DNA of 64,000 nt, taken from assembly GCA_035535015.1 (NCBI GenBank), contig DATLQU010000059.1, forward strand, positions 1-64,000, in the 5' to 3' direction. Below the pieces are notes generated by a model. That model ran no database searches, was not told the DNA's origin, and saw nothing but the letters and a program-made list of their open reading frames with translations. The position numbers and the translations under genes were made by a program. Each line of letters starts with the position of its first letter. The stretch's first letter is position 1. Origin of the DNA: Palsa-661 sp035535015. GTDB lineage: Bacteria > Actinomycetota > Acidimicrobiia > Acidimicrobiales > UBA8190. Below are positions 1 through 7,522 of the stretch, in pieces.

Positions 1-257
1 ACGTGCTCGACGTGAGCCAACAGGTCAGCCAACCGCCCGGGATCGCCAGCACCTCGCAGTTCAACGACCGTCATCTGCAGCTCACGGTGACGGTGCCCCC
101 CGGCTCCGACGGCTGGTGGCAGATCAAGTACTTCTCCGACACCAATGTGAGCGACCGCATGACCTTCTCGGTGTCGGCGCTCTCGGCGTCGGCGGCGTCG
201 TCGGCGTCGTCGTCGGTGTCGGTGTCGGGCCGACGGAGATGGCGAGGCGAAAGATGA
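1..257 (+). CDS. C-terminal end of an unidentified protein (cut by window edge)
   Basis: The frame is open from the window edge to a TGA at 255-257, so only about the last 85 residues are visible and no start can be chosen. The readable part has a beta-rich stretch (LQLTVTVPPGSDGWWQIKYF), as in the last strand pair of an extracellular beta-sandwich domain. It ends in a low-complexity Ser/Ala/Val tail and a basic Arg-rich terminus. The next gene encodes a secreted Ig-like protein, so an extracellular role is plausible. I do not recognise the family. The Ser/Val tail comes from a gtc/gtcg microsatellite-like tract at about 180-230. Confidence 0.5.
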   Translation, partial: VLDVSQQVSQPPGIASTSQFNDRHLQLTVTVPPGSDGWWQIKYFSDTNVSDRMTFSVSALSASAASSASSSVSVSGRRRWRGER

Positions 258-322
258 AGACAGTGCCAAGAAACGTGCTGCGGGCCGAACGGTCCCGTCA
301 GCGGGGTCCGGGAGGGCCGGCC

Positions 323-1489
323 ATGGCTCGATTCGCAGTTCTCCATCGATATGCAGCGCTGACGAGTGTTCTCGTCCTGGCCCTGACCGCCGTCCTCACC
401 ACCACGGGACCGGCGTCGGCGACCCCGGTACGGGCGGGGTCGGCCGGGGCCGCTGCCGGCCACGGCGCCAGGGTCATCAAGCAGCCCAAGGTGAAGGTGC
501 CCCGGGCCAAGGCGGGGACCACCTGGACGCTCAAGATCGGTGACACCTGCGAGAGCGACTCCTTCGCCGGCCACCACAGGTTCACCGACGTGGCCGTGAA
601 GGGGGACACCGGCACCTACAAGGGCAAGAAGATCGTCACCATGACATGGACGGCCGGCGCCAACACCGGCGCCGTCTTCAAGGGCACCTTCGTGAAGGCC
701 GACGACGACTACGTGGGCCCCTTCGTGAACGGCAATCAGACCCAGTCGGCCACTCTCGTCCCGGGCGCCACCTATGCCTGCGACGTCCTCACCTCGGCAC
801 CGCAGAGCAACGCCATTGTCTTCGGGAACTCCGACTTCGACACGGCCACGGTGGGCGGCCAGAACTCGATCACGCCGACGGGGTCGGTCCACTTCTACGT
901 CTGCCCCGGTGACAGCGACCCCTGCACACCGACCTCGGACGGTGTGGTGGACCTCGGCACCGCTGCCCTGGTCGGATTGGGCAACAGCGCCAACGCCTTC
1001 AGTCCGGCCTACACCCCGCCGGCCACCGGCAGCTACTGCTTCTTGGGCGCCTACTCGGGCGACAGCCACTACGACCCCGTTTCCGACGGCTCGACGACCG
1101 ATGAGTGCTTCATCGTCACCGCGCAGACGCCAATCCTCACGACCTATCCTGCCGACTCCTCCATCGCTACCAACATCAACACCCACGACATGGCCGTCGT
1201 CACGGGGACCGCCAACGTCACCCCCACCGGCACGGTCACCTTCTTCGTCTGCGGGCCCACCCAGAGCCCCGTCGCCTGCGCGACGGGGTCCCAGATCGGT
1301 TCGCCCGCCGCCGTCGTCTCGGGTCAGTCGTTGTCAGAGGGCCTGGCCTCCAGTGCCAACTTCACCACTTCGTCGCCGGGCTTCTACTGCTACCGGGCCG
1401 TCTACTCGGGCGACGGCAACTACGCCTCGGCGTCGGACAGCTCGACCAACGAGTGCTTCCAGATCACCAACGGCAGCGGACCCACCTGA
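323..1489 (+). CDS. Secreted protein with tandem Ig-like (Big_3-type) domains
   Basis: 388 residues from the ATG at 323, chosen because it is followed at once by a classic export signal: basic start, hydrophobic stretch LTSVLVLALTAVLTTT, then a PASA-type cleavage site near residue 33. The mature part has an N-terminal beta-rich domain and two repeated units. Each unit carries a T-P-T-G-(S/T)-V pattern, an F(Y/F)VC strand, paired cysteines, an AxYSGDxxY strand and a final (D/N)ECF strand. This is the layout of bacterial Ig-like repeats of actinobacterial surface proteins. The cysteines probably form one disulfide per repeat. It has no catalytic motif, LPxTG signal or membrane anchor, so it is likely released or wall-associated. 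It converges on the amidohydrolase at 1502 with a 12-base gap. Family assignment is by pattern; ligand unknown. Confidence 0.75.
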   Translation: MARFAVLHRYAALTSVLVLALTAVLTTTGPASATPVRAGSAGAAAGHGARVIKQPKVKVPRAKAGTTWTLKIGDTCESDSFAGHHRFTDVAVKGDTGTYKGKKIVTMTWTAGANTGAVFKGTFVKADDDYVGPFVNGNQTQSATLVPGATYACDVLTSAPQSNAIVFGNSDFDTATVGGQNSITPTGSVHFYVCPGDSDPCTPTSDGVVDLGTAALVGLGNSANAFSPAYTPPATGSYCFLGAYSGDSHYDPVSDGSTTDECFIVTAQTPILTTYPADSSIATNINTHDMAVVTGTANVTPTGTVTFFVCGPTQSPVACATGSQIGSPAAVVSGQSLSEGLASSANFTTSSPGFYCYRAVYSGDGNYASASDSSTNECFQITNGSGPT

Positions 1490-1501
1490 CGGTCCGGGGC
1501 G

Positions 1502-3235
1502 TCAGCCGATGCCGGGACGGACGACGTGGCCGGGAAGGTTGGACGTCAGCACCTCGCCGTCCTTCACGATGGGTACCCCGTTCACGATGGTCCAGTAGAT
1601 CCCCCGGGGCCGGGCCGAATACCGGGCCTCACCGCCGGGGAAGTCTCGGACCTGCTTCTTCGACTCGAGCTCGATGGTGTCCGGGTCGAAGATGAAGGCG
1701 TCGGCGAAGTAGCCCGGCAGCAGCATCCCCCGGGACTCGAAGCCGAGCAGTGAGGCCGGCACCTGGGTCAGCTGCCGGATCCCCTCCTCGAGCGACCAGA
1801 GCTTCCGGTCGCGGACCCAGAAGGCCAAGAAGGCGGTCGACCAGTCCGAGCCGTCGTCACGATCGAGGTGGGCGCCGCCATCGGAGACACCGATGATCAT
1901 GGCCGGGTGCTTCTGCCCGTCGGCCACCGACTCCTCCCAGGCGCGGCTCTTGTTCACGTAGCGGAATGTCGTCTCCAGACCCTCGTCGATGGCCAGGTCC
2001 AAGAAGGCGTCGGCCGGCTCCACCCCGAGCTCTGCGGCGATGTCGGCGATGGTCCGCCTCACGAACTTCTCGTTGGCCGGCTTGATCACCTCGTCGACTT
2101 CGACCACCTTCCAACGCGGCGGTGGCAGGGTCGATCCCTTCGATCCGTCGGTGTTCGGGTGGTCGACAGCGTGCCGCATCTCGTCGCGTCGCAGAGGCTC
2201 GGCCAACAGCGCCAGCTTCTCCTCGACGGACAGACCGGGACCCACCACGGCGTGCAGAGCAGGGACGCCCTCGTAGAGGTTCGTCCCCGAGGAGACCTTG
2301 AAGTCCCGGTCGAAAGGATGGTTCCGCAGCAGGGAGAAGATCCCGATCCCCTCGTGGCCGATCTGGTCGATCCAGGCGGCCACGTCGTCCCAACCGGCCC
2401 CGGGCACGTCGACCTTCGACCGGCCGCCCAGCCCTTGCAGGATGATGGGCAGCCGACTGGCCCGGCCAAGGCGCTCGAGAAGATCGCGATCGGCCTGGTC
2501 GAGCCCGCCGATGGCCGAGCGGTGCAGATAGGAGATCGATCCCCCCCGGTGCTGGCCCGCCTCGCCCACCAGCACCTCGAGCTCGGCCAGAGACGAGAAT
2601 CGCGAGGGCACCGGTCGGTCGTCGCCGTCGAGCTGGGTGGGTCCGTGGCTGGACGAGAAACCGGCCGCCCCCGCCTCCATGGCGTCGGCCACCACCACCC
2701 GCATCTGCTCGATCTCGGCCTCTGTCGCCTCGCGCTCGGATCCGGCCTCGCCCATCACCGTCCGCCGGACGGCCGAGTGGCCGACGTAACAGGCCATGTT
2801 CACTCCGATGCGTCCTTCCCGTCGGGCCAGGAATTCGGGGAAGCTCTCGAAGTCCCACTTGACCGCCGACAGCGCCACCGGCGACATGCCCTCCACCTTG
2901 GCGAACATCCGGGCCAGGTAGTCGCGCTGATCGGGTCGGTTCGGCGCCACCGAGAAACCGCAGTTGCCGGCCAGCACGGTGGTCACCCCGTGGTAGCAGG
3001 ACGACGTGGCATGGGGTTCGAAGGTCAGCTGCGGGTCGTAGTGGGTGTGGGCGTCGACGATACCGGGGGCCACGTGCAGCCCGTCGGCGTCGATCACCGT
3101 CTCGGCCTCGTCGGGGTTCACGAAGCCCACCTTCGCCACCCGTCCGTCTCTCACCGCGATGTCGCCGCGCCGGCGGGCCAGGCCGGTTCCGTCGACAACG
3201 ATTCCGCCCATGATGGCCAGGTCGTAGGTGCTCAC
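1502..3235 (-). CDS. D-aminoacylase-like amidohydrolase (N-acyl-D-amino-acid deacylase family)
   Basis: 577 residues from a GTG at 3235; upstream codons run into a repeat-derived basic stretch, so this start fits the family best. The metal site appears as DAHTHYDPQ (His63, His65) after the typical N-terminal beta domain (GGIVVDGTG). CGFSVAP places a Cys near residue 92 where D-aminoacylases carry their metal-bridging Cys. A late SDGGAHLDRDD motif supplies the Asp of the amidohydrolase barrel, and the tail (LPGYFADAFIFDPDTIE) closes the beta domain. Family members hydrolyse N-acyl-D-amino acids or related cyclic amides in the cytoplasm; the exact substrate cannot be read here. It lies just downstream of the aldehyde dehydrogenase on the same strand, with 111 bases between, so the two may be co-transcribed. 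Confidence 0.85.
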   Translation of the reverse strand: MSTYDLAIMGGIVVDGTGLARRRGDIAVRDGRVAKVGFVNPDEAETVIDADGLHVAPGIVDAHTHYDPQLTFEPHATSSCYHGVTTVLAGNCGFSVAPNRPDQRDYLARMFAKVEGMSPVALSAVKWDFESFPEFLARREGRIGVNMACYVGHSAVRRTVMGEAGSEREATEAEIEQMRVVVADAMEAGAAGFSSSHGPTQLDGDDRPVPSRFSSLAELEVLVGEAGQHRGGSISYLHRSAIGGLDQADRDLLERLGRASRLPIILQGLGGRSKVDVPGAGWDDVAAWIDQIGHEGIGIFSLLRNHPFDRDFKVSSGTNLYEGVPALHAVVGPGLSVEEKLALLAEPLRRDEMRHAVDHPNTDGSKGSTLPPPRWKVVEVDEVIKPANEKFVRRTIADIAAELGVEPADAFLDLAIDEGLETTFRYVNKSRAWEESVADGQKHPAMIIGVSDGGAHLDRDDGSDWSTAFLAFWVRDRKLWSLEEGIRQLTQVPASLLGFESRGMLLPGYFADAFIFDPDTIELESKKQVRDFPGGEARYSARPRGIYWTIVNGVPIVKDGEVLTSNLPGHVVRPGIG

Positions 3236-3296
3236 GTCACTCCCCGTTTCTGTTCTGTCGTGCCACTGTTCGTGTGCCGCAAGGTCTGGTCGTCCT

Positions 3297-3332
3297 GCCC
3301 GGTCTTGTCGTGCCGCCCGGTCTTGTCGTGCC
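3297..3332. repeat. Two exact 18-base tandem units in a gene gap
   Basis: The unit gcccggtcttgtcgtgcc occurs twice head to tail (3297-3314 and 3315-3332). Degenerate copies of its ggtc(t)tgtcgtgcc core lie just before it. It fills most of the gap between the aldehyde dehydrogenase and the amidohydrolase. No hairpin of note; function unknown. Confidence 0.7.
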
Positions 3333-3346
3333 ACCGGGCGCCGGGC

Positions 3347-4816
3347 TCAGCTGGTCCAGATGATGGCCTGCATCTCCGAGTAGGCCTCGAGCCCGTAGTC
3401 GCCGCCGTCGCGGCCCACCCCGGACATCTTGAAGCCGCCGAAGGGGGCTTCGTGGTTGCGCTGGGCCGAGTTGATCCCGACATGACCGGCGCGCAGCAGC
3501 TTGGCCACCCGGAAGGCCCGGGCGGTGTCGCCGGAGAAGACGTAGTCGTAGAGCCCGAAGTCGGAGTCGTTGGCGATCGATATCCCCTCTTCTTCCTCGT
3601 CGAAGGCGACCACCACCACGACGGGTCCGAAGATCTCCTCCCGGGCCACCACCATGTCGTTGCTCCCGGTCAGCAGGGTGGGCTCGACGTAGAAGCCGCG
3701 GTCGAGGTTCTCGGGCCGGCCGCCCCCGGTGATCAGCTCGGCTCCTTCGGACCGGCCGGTGGCGATGTAGCCCTCGACCCGTTCGCGGTGGGCGGCCGAG
3801 ATCAGCGGTCCGACGATGGTCTGGGGATCGGTGGGATCGCCCACCTTCAACACCGTGGCGTAGCGGCGCAGTCCTTCGACGACCTGGTCGAACACACCCC
3901 GTTGCACGACGGCCCGGGTGGGGGCCGTGCAGATCTGGCCCGAGTGGAAGGACCAGGTGGAGCCGATGCAGCCGATGGCGGCGGCCACGTCGGCGTCGTC
4001 GAAGACGAGACACGCCCCCTTGCCGCCCAGCTCCAGCAGCAACCGCTTCATGGTGGCCGCCCCGGACTGGGCGATCCGGATGCCGACCTCGGTGGAGCCG
4101 GTGAACGAGACCATGTCCACGTCGGGCGACGAGACGAGCGCCGCCGCCGGCGAGGCGTCGTTGGCCGTCACCAGATTGACCACCCCCGGGGGGAAGCCCA
4201 CCTCGTCGAGGATCCGGACGAGTTCGATCACGGCCAGGGGGTCCTGGGGGGCGGGTTTCACCACGACGGTGTTGCCCATGGCCAGCGCCGGCGCCACCTT
4301 GCCGGCCATGTTCACCATGGGGAAGTTGTAGGAGGTGATGCAGGTGACGACGCCCACCGGGGCCCGGTTGGCCAGGCCTGAGATCAGCCCACCGGGGGCG
4401 AGGGGCGTGGACTGGGCCACCTGGGGCGGCAGGGCCCGCTGGGCCACCTGGCGCAGGTCGCGGGAGTACCGGTCGAAGCGGTCGGCCGCCACCGGCACCT
4501 GCATCCGCGACCCCACCGCGGCGGTGGCTCCGGTCTCGGCGATCACCAGTGGCAACAGGTCGGCCGCCTTGGCCCGGATGGCCTCGGCCGCCCTGGCCAT
4601 CAGCGCCAGCCGGGCCTCGGGCTCGGTGGCCGCCCAGCCGGGCAGGGCGTCGCGAGCGGCGGATGCGGCGGCCTCGGCGTCGGCCACGGTGGCCTGCGGG
4701 GCCAGGCCCACGACCTCTTCGGTGGCCGGATTCACGACCTCGTAGGGATCGCCCGAGGCGTCGACCCACTTCCCACCGATCAGGAGTTGCCGTTCCTGCT
4801 TCATCGGGGCGTTCAT
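3347..4816 (-). CDS. Aldehyde dehydrogenase (NAD(P)+-dependent, ALDH superfamily)
   Basis: 489 residues from the ATG at 4816; an ATG at 4804 is equally possible and neither has a clear ribosome site. The N-terminus (LIGGKWVDASGDPYEVVNPATEE) is standard for the superfamily. The acid/base glutamate lies in LELGGKG and the nucleophile is Cys296 in SGQICTAPTR. The C-terminal NHEAPFGGFKMSGVGRDGG motif is also present, so the enzyme looks fully active. It oxidises aldehydes to carboxylic acids; the substrate is not readable. It is divergent from the thiolase-DUF35 pair at 4.9 kb, with a palindrome in the shared gap. This suggests a role in the same catabolic process, for example removing an aldehyde released by retro-aldol cleavage. 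That link is inference. Confidence 0.93.
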   Translation of the reverse strand: MNAPMKQERQLLIGGKWVDASGDPYEVVNPATEEVVGLAPQATVADAEAAASAARDALPGWAATEPEARLALMARAAEAIRAKAADLLPLVIAETGATAAVGSRMQVPVAADRFDRYSRDLRQVAQRALPPQVAQSTPLAPGGLISGLANRAPVGVVTCITSYNFPMVNMAGKVAPALAMGNTVVVKPAPQDPLAVIELVRILDEVGFPPGVVNLVTANDASPAAALVSSPDVDMVSFTGSTEVGIRIAQSGAATMKRLLLELGGKGACLVFDDADVAAAIGCIGSTWSFHSGQICTAPTRAVVQRGVFDQVVEGLRRYATVLKVGDPTDPQTIVGPLISAAHRERVEGYIATGRSEGAELITGGGRPENLDRGFYVEPTLLTGSNDMVVAREEIFGPVVVVVAFDEEEEGISIANDSDFGLYDYVFSGDTARAFRVAKLLRAGHVGINSAQRNHEAPFGGFKMSGVGRDGGDYGLEAYSEMQAIIWTS

Positions 4817-4838
4817 GAGCGCCGATGGTAATGGCAAT

Positions 4839-4853
4839 CTGACGTGCCGTCAG
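4839..4853. promoter_or_regulatory. Palindrome (6-base arms) in a divergent promoter region
   Basis: CTGACG-TGC-CGTCAG: perfect 6-base arms around 3 bases, lying in the gap between the divergent aldehyde dehydrogenase and thiolase genes. Size and position suit a dimeric repressor such as a TetR-family protein, but no regulator gene is nearby and arms this short can occur by chance. Confidence 0.35.
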
Positions 4854-4943
4854 GAGCGGGTGGGTAGGCGCTGCTACGGTGCCCGACGAAATACCATGCC
4901 CGACGATGACGATGACGATGACGAGGGCGCAGGGGGTGGGGCC

Positions 4944-6104
4944 GTGAGCCCGGGAGTGGGACTGCGAGACGCGACGGCCATCGCCGGGATCGCCCAGACC
5001 GAGTTCGCCAAACATCTGGAGCCCTCCGAAGCGGAACTGGCCTGCCAGGTCATCGTGGCCGCCTGTGCCGATGCCGGGGTCGATGTCTCCGAAGTGGACG
5101 CCCTCTGCTCGTACACCATGGAGGCGACCGAAGAGGTCGACATCGCCCGGAACATCGGCTGCGGAGAGATCACCTTCTTCAGCCAGATCGGCTACGGCGG
5201 CGGGGCCGGCTGCGGTGTGGTCGGACACGCGGCGCTGGCCGTGGCGTCGGGCCAGGCCGAGGTGGCCGTGGCCTGGCGGGCCCGCAAGCGGGGCTCGGGC
5301 CCCCGGCCCTGGACGAACACTTCCACCCAGCTGCACGTGCCCGGCCAGTGGACGCGGCCGGCCGGCCTGCTGCGGCCGGTGGACGAGATCGCCATGCTCA
5401 CCCGGCGGTACATGCACGACTACGGGGCCACTCGTGATCACCTGGCCAACGTGGCCACGGCGGTCCGGGGCCACGCCAACATGAACCCGGCGGCCATGAT
5501 GTACGCCAAGCCCATGTCGCGCCAGGACTACATGTCCTCGCGCTGGGTCTCGGAGCCGCTCTGTCTGTTCGACAACTGCCTGGAGACCGACGGCGCCCTG
5601 GCCTGTGTGGTCGTCTCCGCCGAACGGGCCCGCGATCTCAAGCATCCCCCCGTCTACGTCCACGCTTTCGCCCAGGGACTGCCCCCCGAGCACCAGACGA
5701 TGGTCAACTTCTACAACGACGACCCCTTGACCGGGCCGGCCTGGGCCTGTGCCAAGCGCCTCTGGGCCAACGCCGACTTCGGCCCCGACGACGTCTCGGT
5801 GGCCCAGATCTACGACGCCTTCTCGCCGCTCATCCTGCTCTCCCTCGAGGGCTACGGCTTCTGCAAGCGCGGGGAGGCGGGTCCCTTCACCGATAACGGC
5901 AACCTCGAATGGGGCAAGGGCTCCCTGCCGGTGAACACCGCCGGCGGCGGTCTGTCGGAGGCCTACGTCCACGGCTTCAATCTGATCAACGAAGGCGTCA
6001 AACAGATGCGGGGCACCTCGACGGCGCAGGTGGAGAACGCCGAAACATGTCTGGTCACGTCGGGCGAGGGCGTCCCCACCAGCGCTCTGTTGCTTCGCCG
6101 GTAG
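4944..6104 (+). CDS. SCP2/Ltp2-type thiolase-fold protein, partner of the following DUF35 protein
   Basis: 386 residues from the GTG at 4944, which follows a gggggtgg stretch. An in-frame ATG at 4896 would add an unlikely Met-Pro-(Asp)n leader. The fold is the thiolase/SCP-x type: N-terminal ATAIAGIAQTEF, the GGGAGCGVVGHAALAV region where thiolases hold the first active-site Cys, VAQIYDAFSPLILLSLE, and near the end NTAGGGLSEAYVHGFN with a Tyr rather than the Cys-His of true thiolases. Together with a DUF35 partner 26 bases downstream, this resembles the Ltp2-DUF35 retro-aldolases that cleave steroid side-chain CoA esters. Cleavage of a beta-hydroxyacyl-CoA type substrate is inferred; a condensing or thiolytic role cannot be excluded. 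Confidence 0.85.
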   Translation: MSPGVGLRDATAIAGIAQTEFAKHLEPSEAELACQVIVAACADAGVDVSEVDALCSYTMEATEEVDIARNIGCGEITFFSQIGYGGGAGCGVVGHAALAVASGQAEVAVAWRARKRGSGPRPWTNTSTQLHVPGQWTRPAGLLRPVDEIAMLTRRYMHDYGATRDHLANVATAVRGHANMNPAAMMYAKPMSRQDYMSSRWVSEPLCLFDNCLETDGALACVVVSAERARDLKHPPVYVHAFAQGLPPEHQTMVNFYNDDPLTGPAWACAKRLWANADFGPDDVSVAQIYDAFSPLILLSLEGYGFCKRGEAGPFTDNGNLEWGKGSLPVNTAGGGLSEAYVHGFNLINEGVKQMRGTSTAQVENAETCLVTSGEGVPTSALLLRR

Positions 6105-6130
6105 CGGCGAGGATCGGAAGGAGAGAGCAG

Positions 6131-6637
6131 ATGGCCAACGCGGCGGCGTTCTCGGGGGCCTACGTCTCCAATCTGGGACCCTCGGTCGAGGGATTCCTCT
6201 TACCGGCGGGTGACGAGGACGGGGCCTTCTTCTGGGAGGGAACGGCCCAAGGGGAGTTACGGATCCAGAAGTGCAACTCCTGTGGCCACCTCCGGCACCC
6301 ACCACGGCCCATGTGCCCGCGCTGCCGGTCGGTCGACCGGGGTTTCGCCGTCATGTCCGGCAAGGCGACGATCTGGTCCTACGTCGTCCCCCACCCGCCC
6401 TTGCTGGCTCCCTATTCTGACTTGGCGCCCTACAACGTCATCGTCGTCAGCCTCGACGAGGACCCGAACATCCGCTTCGTCGGGAACCTGGTCAGCGGTG
6501 TCGACGGTCCGCTCAACGAGATCGACCCCGGGAGCATCCGGATCGGAGAAGCCGTCAAAGTCGTCTTCAAGCGGTTCGAACGGGCCGACGGAAGCGAACA
6601 GACACTCCCCTTCTGGGTGCGCCCGACCGCTGGGTGA
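6131..6637 (+). CDS. Zn-ribbon/OB-fold protein (DUF35 family), thiolase partner
   Basis: 168 residues from the ATG at 6131, with a strong ribosome site (aaggagag) 6 bases upstream. A rubredoxin-like zinc ribbon lies early: CNSCGHLRHPPRPMCPRC has four Cys as CxxC...CxxC. An OB-fold follows (ATIWSYVVPHPP, IVVSLDEDPNIRFVGNLV, IGEAVKVVFKRF). In characterised systems DUF35 proteins bind a thiolase-like subunit and are required for aldolase or acyltransferase activity, probably by holding the CoA ester. The gene directly follows the thiolase-like gene in the same operon, which fits. The leader of about 40 residues before the ribbon is longer than in the other two DUF35 proteins of this window. Confidence 0.88.
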   Translation: MANAAAFSGAYVSNLGPSVEGFLLPAGDEDGAFFWEGTAQGELRIQKCNSCGHLRHPPRPMCPRCRSVDRGFAVMSGKATIWSYVVPHPPLLAPYSDLAPYNVIVVSLDEDPNIRFVGNLVSGVDGPLNEIDPGSIRIGEAVKVVFKRFERADGSEQTLPFWVRPTAG

Positions 6638-6964
6638 ACACCGAAGTCCAGCGGATCGTTGCCACTCCTGGTGCCGACGGCCAAAGAGCCCGTCGCCCGC
6701 CCGAAAAGGGTGGTGCGTCTCCGCCGTCGGCCAATCCTGCGCCTGAGCAGGACCGCAGCCACCCGCCCTCCAGACCCACCGCCGACAGACCGCCCGAGAA
6801 TCCCTGGATCCCCGAACGGCACCCGCGCCACCCCACTTCTGTTATCGGCAGCCCATCCGGGGAGCTTTAGCTCTTTTTCGACAAATCTCGAATTTTCTCC
6901 AGCGCCGCGGCCGTATTCTCATCCCAGGCACGGATCGGGGGCACCGAGGGGGCCGGGCCCTGCC
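6638..6964. other. Intergenic stretch, no gene seen
   Basis: 327 bases between the DUF35 stop and the small minus-strand gene. The open frames here read as low-complexity Pro/Arg/Ser and look like shadows. A short AT-richer patch near 6860-6900 (agctttagctctttttcg) has a 5-base gagct/agctc inversion before five T residues. Its 2-base loop is too tight for a confident terminator call. Nothing else noted. Confidence 0.5.
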
Positions 6965-7264
6965 TCAGTTCGAGATTCGGCCTTCCAACACCCGTCTGGC
7001 CAAGTCATGGCCGTGACTGGGGCCGGCGTCGACAACGGATCTCGTCGCTTCGACGTAGCGCACGATGTCCAGGGCAGAAGCCAGATCCGTCGTGCTGGTG
7101 GTCCAGATCAGGCCGAGACGGGCGCTGTGCATCTCCACCAGGTCCCGCCGGGTCAGGGGCTCGCCCCCGAAGGCCCGTTCGAAGCACGCGTCCCAGGCCG
7201 CCTTACAACGGGTCACCCCGGCGATGTAGTTGGCGGCCGAGTCGATCATGCGTTCGGAGGGCAC
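6965..7264 (-). CDS. Small hypothetical protein (99 residues)
   Basis: 99 residues from a GTG at 7264; an ATG at 7249 would give 94. The composition is that of a real soluble alpha-helical protein: balanced acidic and basic residues, one Cys in each of two helices (TRCKAAWDACFERAF), and a W-T-T-S-T-T-D pattern. The competing frames are Arg/Pro-rich. No recognised family, signal peptide or membrane segment. It stands alone, with the repeat and hairpin region upstream of its start and no clear ribosome site. Function unknown; about even odds that it is expressed as drawn. Confidence 0.5.
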   Translation of the reverse strand: MPSERMIDSAANYIAGVTRCKAAWDACFERAFGGEPLTRRDLVEMHSARLGLIWTTSTTDLASALDIVRYVEATRSVVDAGPSHGHDLARRVLEGRISN

Positions 7265-7385
7265 GACTTTTCAGGGTAGTGGTAGCACGTGACGAACAAC
7301 CCCCCATCGAGGGTGATTTTCGCTTGCACAGGGCATCGACGGCCAGCGGAGTTCGCCGGCCAAGTAGGTGGAGCGGTGACGTTTC

Positions 7386-7448
7386 CGCGGTGCCAACGAC
7401 GCGGTGGCAACGACGCGGTGCCAACGACGCGGTGCCAACGACGCGGTC
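7386..7448. repeat. 14-base tandem repeat, four full copies plus a partial
   Basis: The unit cgcggtgccaacga is repeated head to tail at 7386, 7400, 7414 and 7428, with a partial copy from 7442. The only visible change is one base in copy 2 (ggtggcaac). It abuts the perfect hairpin at 7459-7490. The period is not a multiple of three and no credible gene crosses it. It may be a recent slippage expansion or a protein-binding array. Confidence 0.85.
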
Positions 7449-7458
7449 GGCAGAATGA

Positions 7459-7490
7459 GAAATGGGGGGCGCTTGCGCGCCCCCCATTTC
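7459..7490 (-). terminator. Perfect 14-bp hairpin downstream of the secreted-protein gene
   Basis: The left arm gaaatggggggcgc pairs exactly with gcgccccccatttc across a 4-base loop, 14 base pairs without mismatch. It lies 33 bases past the stop of the minus-strand gene at 7523. The U-tract is weak on either strand (atttctcatt on minus), so it could be a terminator, a 3' stabilising structure, or both. Confidence 0.7.
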
Positions 7491-7522
7491 CTTTCCTACC
7501 GTCGGCAGGAATTTTTCAAAAC

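Noticed and set aside
1868..4381. Plus-strand open frame of more than 800 codons
   Set aside because: Antisense to the D-aminoacylase-like and aldehyde dehydrogenase genes; no family pattern in the translation.
3237..6305. Long minus-strand open frame of about 1,000 codons
   Set aside because: It is antisense to the thiolase-DUF35 pair and out of frame with the aldehyde dehydrogenase; the product is Arg/Gly/Pro-rich with no domain.
6855..6880. Terminator at gagctttagctcttttt
   Set aside because: A 5-base stem with a 2-base loop is not a workable hairpin despite the T-run.
7386..7448. Possible CRISPR array
   Set aside because: The units are 14 bases, contiguous and without spacers; no cas genes are present.
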